Below are positions 11,411-20,354 of a DNA stretch of 64,000 bases, piece by piece. A program made the translations under genes and the position numbers. The notes under the pieces were generated by a model. That model had not been told where the DNA came from. It saw only the letters and a list, made by a program, of their open reading frames with translations, and did not search any database. The DNA lies in contig CBDAQB010000003.1 of the NCBI GenBank assembly GCA_965198825.1, positions 1,984,001 to 2,048,000 of the forward strand, given 5' to 3'. Within the stretch, counting starts at the first letter, position 1; each line of letters begins with the position of its first letter. This DNA is from BOG-908 sp965198825. Its GTDB lineage: Bacteria > Pseudomonadota > Alphaproteobacteria > Acetobacterales > Acetobacteraceae.

Positions 11411-11548
11411 CTTGAACCGGCGGCGGCGTTTGACCAATTCCTGCACTGTCCGGGGTGCCCAAATGGGGCTCTGGAGCGTGAACCGGCCGGCTCCTTGTGG
11501 AGCGGCCACATCGTAAACCTTGCTCTTGCAGGAGGTCTTTTGATCATG
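11411..11548 (+). ncRNA. ROSE-type RNA thermometer in the hsp20 leader
   Basis: The last hairpin is CCTTGCT (11518-11524), a 5-base loop, and AGGAGG (11530-11535). CCU, a U-G wobble, one bulged G, then CU pair with the whole Shine-Dalgarno sequence, which is the hallmark of ROSE elements ahead of alphaproteobacterial small heat-shock genes. Upstream is a strong hairpin, GGCCGGCTCC (11485-11494) with GGAGCGGCC (11499-11107 by eye, i.e. to 11507), plus a further weaker stem. At the 5' limit, CTTGAA (11411-11416) could be an RpoH -35. Heat should melt the last helix and free the ribosome-binding site. Confidence 0.82.
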
Positions 11549-12025
11549 ACGACGTACGACTTCGCCCCCCTTTTCCGCACCGCCATCGGCTTCGACCGGC
11601 TGGCTCGCCTGGTCGACACCGCGACCGAAGCGGCCGCGGCGCCCGCTTATCCGCCCTACAACATCGAGAAGACCGGTGAAGAGACCTATCGCCTCACCAT
11701 GGCGGTAGCCGGCTTCGGCCAGGAAGACATCGAGATCGTCGTGCGCGACAACACGCTCGTCGTGTCCGGCCGTGTCGGCGGTGCCGAGGCTGCCAAGACC
11801 GAAGTGCTGTATCGCGGCATTGCCGGGCGCGCCTTCGAGCGCCGCTTCGTGCTCGCCGACCACATCCAGGTCGATGGCGCGGACCTGAAGAACGGCCTGC
11901 TCCATGTCGGCCTGAAGAGGGTTGTGCCCGAGGCCCTGAAGCCCCGCCGCATTACCATCGGCGCCGGCCAGCCGGTCATCGCCAACGACAGCCAGGTCGT
12001 CGAGGGCCAGGCGCAGGCAGCGTAA
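11546..12025 (+). CDS. ibpA: Small heat-shock protein Hsp20 (IbpA family)
   Basis: 159 aa alpha-crystallin chaperone that holds unfolding proteins during heat stress. N-terminal MTTYDFAPLFRTAIGFDRLARLV and the crystallin core (about residues 33-130, YNIEKTGEETYRLTMAVAGF, ending NGLLHVGLKRVVPEA) are typical of class A rhizobial-type sHsps. The ATG at 11546 follows AGGAGG held in the ROSE hairpin. An upstream in-frame ATG (11495) lies within the thermometer and is rejected. A strong intrinsic terminator follows. Confidence 0.95.
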   Translation: MTTYDFAPLFRTAIGFDRLARLVDTATEAAAAPAYPPYNIEKTGEETYRLTMAVAGFGQEDIEIVVRDNTLVVSGRVGGAEAAKTEVLYRGIAGRAFERRFVLADHIQVDGADLKNGLLHVGLKRVVPEALKPRRITIGAGQPVIANDSQVVEGQAQAA

Positions 12026-12061
12026 CAGCCGAACCTCTGACCACAGCCGGCTATGAGTATG

Positions 12062-12088
12062 GGGCCCGGATTCGTCCGGGCCCTTTTT
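12062..12088. terminator. Strong intrinsic terminator after hsp20
   Basis: GGGCCCGGA (12062-12070), TTCG tetraloop, TCCGGGCCC (12075-12083), then five T. A textbook rho-independent terminator. It reaches the stop codon of the convergent DUF1192 gene, so the hairpin may also serve that gene. Confidence 0.9.
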
Positions 12089-12312
12089 CATGGCGCCTTC
12101 TTGGGCGCCTTCTTGAAGAACCCGTCCGCATGGCCACGCGCCGCGTCCTTGTGCGCGATCGCCGCCTCTACCCTGCCGATCTCGGTTTGCAACGCCGAAA
12201 TGTATTCGCGCAGCGCCGACACGCTGAGCGGGGACAGATCCGCGTGCGGAACCAGCCCTGTCGGGCGACCCATAGCTGACCCGATTGTCAGGTTTTCTTC
12301 ATCGTCACGCAT
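12088..12312 (-). CDS. DUF1192 small protein
   Basis: 74 aa. The LSPLSVSALREYISALQTEIGRVEAAI helix followed by KDAARGHADGFFKK matches DUF1192, a short alphaproteobacterial coiled-coil family of unknown function. GGGAGG lies 6 bases before the ATG. The last residues repeat KKAP. It converges on hsp20 and is divergent from trcR. Confidence 0.82.
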   Translation of the reverse strand: MRDDEENLTIGSAMGRPTGLVPHADLSPLSVSALREYISALQTEIGRVEAAIAHKDAARGHADGFFKKAPKKAP

Positions 12313-12456
12313 GAAACCTCCCTTGACCCGCTATGATGCACCGCCCCATATCCGCCACATTGCTGAAATGATGGCGTGCCCCCGCCCCGGGCTCTCCCAA
12401 CCACCTCAAACTGGACCCGGCGGCCCGGACGCGGCCTGCGCCGAAGGATTTTTGCC

Positions 12457-13035
12457 ATGACTCTGCCCCTGATGCCAAAAGCCACCGCGGTGTGGCTCAT
12501 CGACAAGACCGCACTCACCTTCGAACAGATCGCCGATTTCTGCGGCATGCACCCTCTCGAGGTACAGGCCATCGCCGACGGCGAAGTGGCGCAGGGCATC
12601 GTCGGCTACGACCCCGTCGCCAACAGCCAGGTCACGGCCGAGGAAATCGCCCGCTGCGAGAAAGACCCTGCCGGTCGCCTCAAGCTGATGCCTGTCACCA
12701 CCCATACGCCGAAGAAGCAGAAGGGCGCCCGCTACACGCCCGTCGCCAAGCGCAACGACCGGCCGGACGGCATCGCCTTCGTGCTGCGCAACTATCCGCA
12801 GCTCTCCGAGGCGCAAGTGATCAAGCTGCTCGGCACCACGAAGGACACCATCCAGAAGGTCCGCGACCGCCAGCACTGGAACAGCGCCAACATCAAGCCG
12901 CGCGATCCGGTGATCCTCGGCCTCTGCACGCAGGGCGATCTCAACGCCATGGTGAACACCGCGAACGAGCGGCTCATACGCGAAGGCAAGGCCCCGCCCC
13001 CGCTGCCGCAGATCGAGACGGACGAAGCCGCCTGA
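12457..13035 (+). CDS. trcR: TrcR-like cell-cycle transcriptional regulator (DUF1013)
   Basis: 192 aa from the ATG at 12457 (MTLPLMPKATAVWLIDKTALTF), with GAAGGA 8 bases upstream. The longer open frame from 12376 adds an unconserved Arg-rich leader. The family is near-universal in alphaproteobacteria. The N-terminal half (FEQIADFCGMHPLEVQAIADGEVAQGI) and the second half (EAQVIKLLGTTKDTIQKVRDRQHWNSANI) each look like a helix-turn-helix module. The name follows the cell-cycle regulator described in alphaproteobacteria. A strong terminator follows. Confidence 0.88.
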   Translation: MTLPLMPKATAVWLIDKTALTFEQIADFCGMHPLEVQAIADGEVAQGIVGYDPVANSQVTAEEIARCEKDPAGRLKLMPVTTHTPKKQKGARYTPVAKRNDRPDGIAFVLRNYPQLSEAQVIKLLGTTKDTIQKVRDRQHWNSANIKPRDPVILGLCTQGDLNAMVNTANERLIREGKAPPPLPQIETDEAA

Positions 13036-13043
13036 TCAATACC

Positions 13044-13079
13044 GGGCCAGGGGGAGACCCCTGGCCCTTGTTTGTTAAA
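13044..13079 (+). terminator. Intrinsic terminator after trcR
   Basis: GGGCCAGGGG (13044-13053), GAGA (GNRA-type) loop, CCCCTGGCCC (13058-13067), then TTGTTTGTT. A 10-bp perfect stem with a T-rich tail. Confidence 0.9.
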
Positions 13080-13081
13080 AG

Positions 13082-13249
13082 TTAGCGGGTGCGCAGCCGC
13101 TCCAGCTCGTCCTTGAGCCTGAGCTTCTCTGTTTTCAATTTCGTTATGGTCGACTCGTCCGGTCGTGGACGATGGTCTTCATCAAGGATCCGTCCGTCGA
13201 TATTGGCGTGACGTGTGGCCAGGCTCTCGATACGGGCTTGCAGGCTCAT
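13082..13249 (-). CDS. DUF465/YdcH-like small protein
   Basis: 55 aa from the ATG at 13249 (MSLQARIESLATRHANID), with GGAGG 5 bases upstream. Ends STITKLKTEKLRLKDELERL, the typical DUF465 (YdcH) coiled-coil hairpin. Function unknown. A longer frame beginning at 13324 is not conserved in appearance. Paired head-to-head with a second DUF465 gene 127 bp away. Confidence 0.82.
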   Translation of the reverse strand: MSLQARIESLATRHANIDGRILDEDHRPRPDESTITKLKTEKLRLKDELERLRTR

Positions 13250-13376
13250 GGTGCCTCCATGCTGAAGATCGCACCCCAAATGGCGGGTGCCTTCAAAACG
13301 TAATACGCCGCGCGCGAAAAACACTACCGAAATCGCGGGGGCTTTCTGGAAAGCCCGCCCATGCTAAGCAACCCCC

Positions 13377-13577
13377 ATGCTCATCGACCGGGATTCCCTG
13401 CTTCGCAAGCTGCACGAGTTGCGTAGCGAACACCGAGACCTAGACACCGTCATCGCCCGCCTGGCGCCCGCCCCCCTGGACCAGCTTCAGGTGCAGCGCC
13501 TGAAAAAGCGCAAGCTGATGCTGAAGGACGAAATCTCCTGGCTCGAAAGCCGGCTCATCCCAGACAACATCGCATGA
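13377..13577 (+). CDS. DUF465/YdcH-like small protein, second copy
   Basis: 66 aa, LLRKLHELRSEHRDLDTVIARL then LQVQRLKKRKLMLKDEISWLE. Same two-helix pattern as the divergent gene at 13082-13249. Known for the family: short conserved proteins without assigned function. The stop is 24 bp before purE, so it may be the first gene of a purE-purK transcript. No strong Shine-Dalgarno sequence. Confidence 0.8.
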   Translation: MLIDRDSLLRKLHELRSEHRDLDTVIARLAPAPLDQLQVQRLKKRKLMLKDEISWLESRLIPDNIA

Positions 13578-13601
13578 GTACTGCTGCATGAGGACGGGAG
13601 C

Positions 13602-14105
13602 ATGACCGCGCCACAATGCGGCATCATCATGGGCAGCCAATCCGACTGGACGACGATGCGCCACGCGTCCGAAACGCTGGAGCGCCTCGCCGTGCCCCAC
13701 GAAACCCGCATCATCTCCGCGCACCGCACGCCTGACCGCCTGGCGGACTACGCCAAGGGCGCTCGCGCCCGCGGCCTGTCGGTCATCATCGCCGGCGCCG
13801 GCGGCGCTGCGCACCTTCCCGGCATGTGCGCCGCCTGGACGACGCTTCCCGTGCTCGGCGTCCCCGTCGCGAGCCTCTCCGGCCAGAGCCACGCCCTCAC
13901 CGGCCTCGATAGCCTGCTCTCCATCGTGCAGATGCCGGCCGGCATCCCCGTCGGCACGCTTGCCATCGGCCGCACCGGCGCGATCAATGCCGCCCTGCTT
14001 GCCGCCGCTATCCTGGCAGGCGCAGACCCCTCTCTCCTCGAGCGCCTCGAAGTCTTCCGTGCCGAACAGACGGCCGCCGTCGGCGACGTGCCCGAAACCA
14101 CATGA
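13602..14105 (+). CDS. purE: PurE, N5-carboxyaminoimidazole ribonucleotide mutase
   Basis: 167 aa. Converts N5-CAIR to CAIR in de novo purine synthesis. GSQSDW (residues 11-16) and SAHRTPDR near residue 38 are the substrate-binding signatures, and GAGGAAHLPGM follows near 66. Cytosolic octamer in the known family. The last four bases ATGA overlap the start of purK, so the two are translationally coupled and form the usual bacterial two-step pair. Confidence 0.96.
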   Translation: MTAPQCGIIMGSQSDWTTMRHASETLERLAVPHETRIISAHRTPDRLADYAKGARARGLSVIIAGAGGAAHLPGMCAAWTTLPVLGVPVASLSGQSHALTGLDSLLSIVQMPAGIPVGTLAIGRTGAINAALLAAAILAGADPSLLERLEVFRAEQTAAVGDVPETT

Positions 14106-15238
14106 ACAAGCCCCATCCTGCCGCCCTTCCTCCAGGCAGCACCATCGGCATCGTCGGCGGCGGCCAGCTTGGCCGCATGTCCGCCATGGCGGCCGCCCGC
14201 CTCGGCTACCAATGCCGCGTCCTCACCCCCGAAGCGAACGGCCCCGCAGCCCAGGTCTGCGCCGCCACCGTCGGCGACTACGACGATCCCGCAGCCCTGC
14301 GCAGCTTCGCCGAAGCCGTGGATGTCGTGACGTTCGAATTCGAGAACGTCAGCGCCGCCGGCCTCGATCTGCTCGGCCAGCTTCGCCCCGTCCACCCGTC
14401 TCCCGCTGTCCTTCGCGTCAGCCAGGACCGCGTGACTGAAAAGAGCCTGATCAACGCCGCAGGCATCGGCACCGCCTCATGGCTGCCGATCAGCGATCTC
14501 GCCGACCTCGAACACGGCGCCGCTCAGCTCGGGCTGCCGGCCGTCCTCAAGACCACCCGCCTCGGCTACGATGGCCGCGGCCAGGCGGTGCTGCGCTCCC
14601 CTGAAGACCTCGAGGCTGCCTGGGAACGCCTCTCCCCCAAACCGCTGATCCTCGAATCCTTCGTGGATTTCGCACTCGAAATCAGCGTCATCGTCGCCCG
14701 CGCCGCGGACGGCACGATGGCGGTGTTCGACCCGGTCGAGAACCGGCACCGCAACCACATTCTCGATCTCACCCTCGCCCCCGCCCAGATCAGCGAAAGC
14801 GCCGCCGCAGAAGCCCGCGACGTCGCCCGCAGGCTCGCCGATGCCGTGCAGCTTGTCGGCTTGCTGGGCGTGGAAATGTTCATCGATGGCGACGGCACCA
14901 TCCTGGTGAACGAGGTGGCGCCACGCCCGCATAATTCCGGCCACTGGACCATCGACGCCTGCCCCGTCAGCCAGTTCGAAATGCACATACGCGCTGTCGC
15001 CGGCCTGCCCCTGCCGCCCGCGGTCAGGCACTCGGACGCCGTCATGAAGAACCTCATCGGCCCCGAAGGCATGGCGCTCTGGCCAGCCATCCTGGCAACG
15101 CCCGGCCTCATCCCCCACTGCTACGGCAAGGCCGAAGCCCGTCCCGGCCGGAAGATGGGCCACGTCAACCGTCTGTTCCCCCGTGGCGCGTTGCCTGGGG
15201 AGTTCGGCTTGCGGGATGTTTTGGGGCCACTTGCTTAG
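14102..15238 (+). CDS. purK: PurK, N5-carboxyaminoimidazole ribonucleotide synthase
   Basis: 378 aa ATP-grasp enzyme making N5-CAIR from AIR, ATP and bicarbonate, the step before PurE. N-terminal TIGIVGGGQLGRMSAMAA is the family signature. The ATP-grasp centre includes VLKTTRLGYDGRGQ, and NEVAPRPHNSGHWTIDAC gives the Mg/ATP-binding loop. Its TAG is the first triplet of DHE copy 5. Confidence 0.96.
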   Translation: MNKPHPAALPPGSTIGIVGGGQLGRMSAMAAARLGYQCRVLTPEANGPAAQVCAATVGDYDDPAALRSFAEAVDVVTFEFENVSAAGLDLLGQLRPVHPSPAVLRVSQDRVTEKSLINAAGIGTASWLPISDLADLEHGAAQLGLPAVLKTTRLGYDGRGQAVLRSPEDLEAAWERLSPKPLILESFVDFALEISVIVARAADGTMAVFDPVENRHRNHILDLTLAPAQISESAAAEARDVARRLADAVQLVGLLGVEMFIDGDGTILVNEVAPRPHNSGHWTIDACPVSQFEMHIRAVAGLPLPPAVRHSDAVMKNLIGPEGMALWPAILATPGLIPHCYGKAEARPGRKMGHVNRLFPRGALPGEFGLRDVLGPLA

Positions 15239-15369
15239 GAAGGAAGCAGTTCTTTTTTGAAAAAAAGAACCAAAAAACTTTTGCGACCTGGGACCGAGAT
15301 CGTGGAAGTGCCGGGCCTAAGCGTCAAAAAGTTTTTTGCTTCTTTTTTTCAAAAAAGAAGACCTTCCCT
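15236..15369. repeat. DHE copy 5, between purK and alaS
   Basis: Full element beginning with purK's stop (TAGGAAGGAAGC). Left hairpin closed by G-C, forward core (GGGACCGAGATCGTGGAAG), right hairpin closed by C-G, right edge GACCTTCCC. It ends 43 bp before the alaS start. Confidence 0.9.
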
Positions 15370-15412
15370 CGCTGCCCTTCCCCTCATCTTATCAGTGGGC
15401 TAATCGGGCTCC

Positions 15413-18058
15413 ATGCCGAGCAGCAACGACATACGGGCCACCTTCCTCGAGTATTTCGCGCGCAACAAACACCAGCCGGTCGCAAGCTCGCCGCTGGTGC
15501 CGCGCAACGACCCGACCCTGCTCTTCACCAACGCAGGCATGGTGCAGTTCAAGAACGTCTTCACCGGCCAGGAAAAGCGCCCCTACACGCGCGCGGTCTC
15601 CTCGCAGAAATGCGTCCGCGCCGGCGGCAAGCACAACGACCTCGACAACGTCGGCTACACTGCCCGGCACCACACTTTCTTTGAAATGCTCGGCAACTTC
15701 TCCTTCGGCGATTATTTCAAGGCCGAAGCGATTGAGCTCGCCTGGACCCTCATCACCAAGGATTTCGCCCTTCCGGCCGAGAAGCTGCTGGTCACGGTCT
15801 TCTCCGAGGACGAGGACGCCGCCGCCCTCTGGCGCAAGATCGCCGGCCTCTCCGACGACCGCATCATCCGCATCCCGACGTCGGACAATTTCTGGCGCAT
15901 GGGCGACACCGGCCCCTGCGGTCCCTGCTCGGAGATCTTCTACGATCACGGTGCGAACATCCCCGGCGGCCCGCCTGGCAGCCCCGACGAAGACGGCGAC
16001 CGCTTCATCGAAATCTGGAACCTCGTCTTCATGCAGTTCGAGGAAGGCCCGCCTGGCACGCGCACGCCGCTGCCGCGTCCTTCGATCGACACCGGCATGG
16101 GGCTGGAGCGCATCTCCGCCATTCTGCAAGGCGTGCACGACAACTACGACACGGACGTCTTCCGCGCGCTGATCGCCGCCAGCGCCGAAGCCACCGGCCA
16201 GCCTGCGGACGGCCCTGCGAAAACCAGCCACCGCGTCGTCGCCGACCATCTGCGCAGCTCGTCGTTCCTCATGGCGGACGGCGTGCTGCCGTCCAACGAA
16301 GGCCGCGGCTACGTGCTGCGCCGGATCATGCGCCGCGCCATGCGCCATTTGCACATGATGGGCGCGCGCGACCCGGTGTTCTACAAACTCGTCCCTGCCC
16401 TGGTTCGCCAGATGGGCGCCGCCTACCCGGAACTCGGCCAGGCCGAAACGCTGATCAGCGAAACGATGCTGCTCGAGGAAACCCGTTTCCGCGCCATGCT
16501 GGAACGCGGCCTCGCCCTTCTATCCGACGAGACCGGCAAGCTGGGCGAAGGCGTCACCCTCCCTGGCGATGTCGCATTCCGCCTATACGATACCTACGGT
16601 TTTCCCCTCGACCTCACCCAGGATGCGCTGCGCGAAACCGGCCGCGCCGTGGATGTGGAAGGCTTCGAAGCCGCCATGCACGAGCAGCGCACCCGCGCCC
16701 GCGCAGCCTGGAGCGGCTCTGGCGAGGCCGCCACCGAAAAAGTCTGGTTCGAGCTCCGCGAAGCCGTGGGCTCCACCGAGTTCCTGGGCTACTCGACCGA
16801 AGCCGCGGAAGCCGAAATCGTCGCACTCGTCGCCAATGGCGCATCCGTCGCTTCTACGCCGGCCGGCACCGACGTCGCCGTCGTGCTGAACCAAACCCCC
16901 TTCTACGCCGAAAGCGGCGGCCAGGTCGGCGACCAGGGGATCATTGCCGGCGCAGACGGCCTGCGCATCAGAATCAACGACACCCAGAAGAAGCTCGGCC
17001 TGTTCCTCCATCTCGGCGTCATCGAAGCGGGCGAAGCGAAAGTTGGCGGCGCAGTCAACGGCATTGTCGATCACACCCGCCGCACCGGCATACGCGCCCA
17101 TCACAGCGCCACCCACCTGCTGCACGAAGCGCTGCGCCGCCAGCTCGGAACCCATGTCGCGCAAAAAGGCAGCCTCAACGCGCCCGACCGCCTGCGCTTC
17201 GACGTCAGCCACAACAAGCCTATGACGCCCGAGGAACTCGCCGCCGCCGAACGCGAGGTCAACGCCCGCATACGCGAAAACACCGCCGTCACCACACGCC
17301 TCATGACCCCCGAAGCCGCCGTCGCCGAAGGGGCCATGGCCCTCTTCGGCGAGAAATACGGCGACGAAGTCCGCGTCGTCAGCATGGGTCTTGGCGAAGA
17401 AGGCAAGCCCGCCTTCTCCATCGAACTCTGCGGCGGCACCCACGTCGCCCGCACCGGCGACATCGGCCTCTTCCGCATCGTCGGCGAAACCGGCGTCAGC
17501 GCAGGCGTCCGCCGCGTCGAAGCCGTCACCGGCCCGGCCGCCGAGGCGCTGGCCGCAGAAGCCGACCGCCGCCTCGCCGAAGTCGCCGCCGCCCTGCGCA
17601 CCAGCCCGGCGGACGTGCCCGACCGCGTCGCAGCCCTCATCGAAGACCGCCGCCGCCTCGAGCGCCAGGTCACCGAACTCCAGAAGAAACTCGCCACCGG
17701 CGCGTCTGCCGCGGAAATCGAGGATGTCGCCGGCATACGCCTGGCCGCCCGCAACATGGGCGAAGTCCCGGCACGCGAACTCAAAGGCCTCGCCGAAGCC
17801 ATCGGCCAGCAACTCGGCAGCGGCGTCGTCGCCCTCGTCTCCACCGCGGAAGGCAAAGCCAGCATCGTCGTCGCGGTCTCAGCCGACCTCACCGCCCGCC
17901 TCAGCGCCGTGGACCTGGTGCGCGCCGCCAGCGCCGCAGTCGGCGGCAAAGGCGGCGGCGGCAGGCCTGATCTTGCCCAGGCCGGTGGGCCGGAGGCGGC
18001 CCATGCCGATCAGGCTTTGGCTGCTGTTCGTGGGTTGTTGGAGGAAGTAGGCAAGTAA
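15413..18058 (+). CDS. alaS: Alanyl-tRNA synthetase
   Basis: 881 aa class II synthetase that charges tRNA-Ala. The catalytic domain comes first (FLEYFARNKHQPVASSPLVPRNDPTLLFTNAGM). The editing domain carries HHSATHLLH near residue 562 and CGGTHVARTGDIG near residue 672 (zinc site). The C-terminal Gly-rich dimerisation module ends VGGKGGGGRPDLAQAGG. Full length for the family. The ATG has no clear Shine-Dalgarno sequence. TAA is the first triplet of DHE copy 6. Confidence 0.97.
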   Translation: MPSSNDIRATFLEYFARNKHQPVASSPLVPRNDPTLLFTNAGMVQFKNVFTGQEKRPYTRAVSSQKCVRAGGKHNDLDNVGYTARHHTFFEMLGNFSFGDYFKAEAIELAWTLITKDFALPAEKLLVTVFSEDEDAAALWRKIAGLSDDRIIRIPTSDNFWRMGDTGPCGPCSEIFYDHGANIPGGPPGSPDEDGDRFIEIWNLVFMQFEEGPPGTRTPLPRPSIDTGMGLERISAILQGVHDNYDTDVFRALIAASAEATGQPADGPAKTSHRVVADHLRSSSFLMADGVLPSNEGRGYVLRRIMRRAMRHLHMMGARDPVFYKLVPALVRQMGAAYPELGQAETLISETMLLEETRFRAMLERGLALLSDETGKLGEGVTLPGDVAFRLYDTYGFPLDLTQDALRETGRAVDVEGFEAAMHEQRTRARAAWSGSGEAATEKVWFELREAVGSTEFLGYSTEAAEAEIVALVANGASVASTPAGTDVAVVLNQTPFYAESGGQVGDQGIIAGADGLRIRINDTQKKLGLFLHLGVIEAGEAKVGGAVNGIVDHTRRTGIRAHHSATHLLHEALRRQLGTHVAQKGSLNAPDRLRFDVSHNKPMTPEELAAAEREVNARIRENTAVTTRLMTPEAAVAEGAMALFGEKYGDEVRVVSMGLGEEGKPAFSIELCGGTHVARTGDIGLFRIVGETGVSAGVRRVEAVTGPAAEALAAEADRRLAEVAAALRTSPADVPDRVAALIEDRRRLERQVTELQKKLATGASAAEIEDVAGIRLAARNMGEVPARELKGLAEAIGQQLGSGVVALVSTAEGKASIVVAVSADLTARLSAVDLVRAASAAVGGKGGGGRPDLAQAGGPEAAHADQALAAVRGLLEEVGK

Positions 18059-18190
18059 AGGGGAAGGTCTTCTTTTTTGAAAAAAAGAAGCAAAAAACTT
18101 TTGATTATTTAGGCCGGGCTGTTCCACGATCTCGGTCCCAAGTCGCAAAAGTTTTTTGCTTCTTTTATTTCAAAAAAGAAGACCTTCCTA
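18056..18190. repeat. DHE copy 6, stop-to-stop between alaS and a glycosyltransferase
   Basis: Runs from alaS TAA (TAAAGGGGAAGG) to the CTA (TAG) of the convergent glycosyltransferase (GACCTTCCTA). Both hairpins closed by C-G, one of three copies with like hairpins. The right hairpin has one extra A. Core is in reverse orientation (CCACGATCTCGGTCCCAAG). Confidence 0.9.
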
Positions 18191-19621
18191 CCTCGCTTCC
18201 AGCATGGCCTCCCTAGGCTTGGTGCCCCAGTTGGATTGGCCTCGTAAGAACACCACCCACCCCAGCGCAGCGCCCAGATGGCGGAACAACTGGAACGTAA
18301 ACGGCTCGGTGATCGCGGCGAGGAAGGCGCCTCCCAGATGGGCGCCCCCGGCGCGGCCAAGCCAGCGGCGATAGAGAAATACCGACCAGACGTGGAAGGC
18401 GAGGTCGATGGCGATCTTCGCGCCCATGACGCCGGCGACAGGCAGGATGACCGCGAACTGGCCGGTGACCAGGAAGTAGATCAGCAGGAAGAAGGCGCCC
18501 AGGCCATAAACCGGCTGCATGGTGTCGATGGCTTTCACCGGCAGCATGGCGGTGCCGAGCCAGCCGTAGCGGCGCGCGCCGACCATGTCGCGATACCAAT
18601 ATTGCGTCTGCAGAAAGCCGCCGAACCACCGGCGCCGCTGACGCAGGAAGGCGCCGGCATTGGCTGGCGCATCGGTGCGTGCCACCGCATTGCCGACCAC
18701 GGCGGTGTGCCAGGTGAGCCCGTTCTGATCGGCGTGGCGCAGCATGCGGTGGATGAGTTCGTAGTCCTCCACCAGGCAGTCGGTGTCGAAGCCGCCGACA
18801 TCCAGCAGCGCCTGGCGGCTGAACCCGGCGAAGGCGCCAGAGATGAGCAGCAGGCTGTCCAGCCTCATCCAGGCGAAGCGGGACAGAAAATTCCGGATGT
18901 ATTCGTAGGTCTGGAACCACTGGAACAGCCTCCCGCTAACCCCTGAGGCGCAGATCGGCACCAGCACCCCGGTGGCCGCGACGAGATCGGGATCCGCGGC
19001 AAAGGCGTTGCGCATGGCGCCGAGCGCGTCACGGTCCAACTGGGTGTCGGCATCCACGGTAAGCACCACGTCGGACTGCATATGCAGCACCGCCGCGTTC
19101 AGCGCCTGTGCCTTGCCGCCGTGAGGGAGGCGCAGCCAGCGTAGCCCGGGATGCTCGGGGGCAGGCGCCGTTATGCTGCCAAGCGCCGGTATCGCACCGC
19201 CGAAATAGGCGGCGAGCGTTGCCAGCGTCGCATCGGAGGAACCGTCGTCCGCGATGATGATCTCGTCCGGCGGATCGGACTGCGCATAGAGCGCGGCAAT
19301 GGTGCCTGGCAGCACCGCCGCTTCGTTATGCGCCGCGACGATGATGCCGAGGTCGCGCCGGCACGATCTGACGACGGATGCAGGCGGCCGTATCAGCGCC
19401 AGTGTCTGGACGAACACGAACACCAGCAGCACTGTGTCATAACTGACATAGACGATGCCCGCGGACCACGCGAACACACCGCCCCCCATGAAGGCGCGTG
19501 CGAACAGCGCCACCCACAGCACCAACACGCTTCCGTGAATCACCAGGCTGGGCCACGGCGTGGTGATCTGCTGCCTGCGCGGCGAGTTGGCGGCGAACGC
19601 CTGATCGAGGGAAAACGGCAC
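18188..19621 (-). CDS. Processive family 2 glycosyltransferase, membrane-bound
   Basis: 477 aa. Two N-terminal membrane segments, then a GT2 domain with IIVAAHNEAAVL, IIADDGSSDA, VDADTQLD (DxD), VEDYELIHRML and LRQRRRWFGGF (Q/RxxRW), then at least three C-terminal membrane segments. This arrangement is that of cellulose, hyaluronan and poly-N-acetylglucosamine synthases, which polymerise and extrude a polysaccharide. The product cannot be told from sequence, and no partner exopolysaccharide genes are adjacent. The TAG stop lies in DHE copy 6. Divergent from cytochrome b561 across 166 bp. Confidence 0.85.
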   Translation of the reverse strand: MPFSLDQAFAANSPRRQQITTPWPSLVIHGSVLVLWVALFARAFMGGGVFAWSAGIVYVSYDTVLLVFVFVQTLALIRPPASVVRSCRRDLGIIVAAHNEAAVLPGTIAALYAQSDPPDEIIIADDGSSDATLATLAAYFGGAIPALGSITAPAPEHPGLRWLRLPHGGKAQALNAAVLHMQSDVVLTVDADTQLDRDALGAMRNAFAADPDLVAATGVLVPICASGVSGRLFQWFQTYEYIRNFLSRFAWMRLDSLLLISGAFAGFSRQALLDVGGFDTDCLVEDYELIHRMLRHADQNGLTWHTAVVGNAVARTDAPANAGAFLRQRRRWFGGFLQTQYWYRDMVGARRYGWLGTAMLPVKAIDTMQPVYGLGAFFLLIYFLVTGQFAVILPVAGVMGAKIAIDLAFHVWSVFLYRRWLGRAGGAHLGGAFLAAITEPFTFQLFRHLGAALGWVVFLRGQSNWGTKPREAMLEAR

Positions 19622-19787
19622 GTGTTTCCAATCCAGCGTGGGTCAATCCAGACTGCCGCAACTCGCCGCCGCCAAGACCGTATGTGGATGTTCTGGCCGC
19701 TGGTGCACCCGTCCGATGATCGGGCTATGAGCTAAAATTCACGTAAGCCGACGTTATACAGAAGCCGAGCTGGGGAAAGCGCGCCGA

Positions 19788-20354
19788 ATGATGATACCGG
19801 AGAGATACACCCGCACCGCCATGCTCCTGCATTGGGTCATCGCGGTGTTCATCATCATCAACGTGGCCCTCATGTGGACCATGGATTTCTTCCCCAAGGA
19901 CGCCGAGCGACCGATGGTGAACCTCCATAAATCCATCGGCATCACCGTGCTTCTCCTGGTGATCATGCGCATCCTGTGGCGCCTGACCCATCGGCCGCCT
20001 GCCCTGCCTGCCGCCTATCCACGCTGGGAGCGCCTGGCTGCACACAGCGCCCACGCGGCCCTCTACCTGCTGATCTTCCTCATGCCGCTCACCGGCTGGA
20101 TCCACGATTCGGCCTGGAAAGAGGCGGCCGCCCATCCCCTGAAATTGTTCGGCGTGGTGCCCTGGTTCCGCATCGGCACCGTGCAATCGCTCGATCCGGC
20201 AACCAAGGAGCAGGTGCACTCGCTGTTCGGCGAAATCCACACCTCGCTCGCCTACGTGCTGGTCGCCTTCTTCGTCGTCCATGTCATCGGCGCCCTGAAG
20301 CACCAGTATATCGACAAGGAAGCCGAGCTGCAGCGCATGCTGCCCGAGACCTAG
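19788..20354 (+). CDS. Cytochrome b561 family protein
   Basis: 188 aa, four membrane helices, with histidines in RTAMLLHWVIAVF, VNLHKSIGIT, HSAHAALYLLIF and ADVxVVH-type FFVVHVIGALKHQYI, the expected haem b ligands of bacterial cytochrome b561. Known members move electrons from quinol to periplasmic acceptors, including superoxide (CybB). Its TAG shares the tetranucleotide CTAG with the stop of the convergent methyltransferase gene. No operon partner. Confidence 0.9.
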   Translation: MMIPERYTRTAMLLHWVIAVFIIINVALMWTMDFFPKDAERPMVNLHKSIGITVLLLVIMRILWRLTHRPPALPAAYPRWERLAAHSAHAALYLLIFLMPLTGWIHDSAWKEAAAHPLKLFGVVPWFRIGTVQSLDPATKEQVHSLFGEIHTSLAYVLVAFFVVHVIGALKHQYIDKEAELQRMLPET

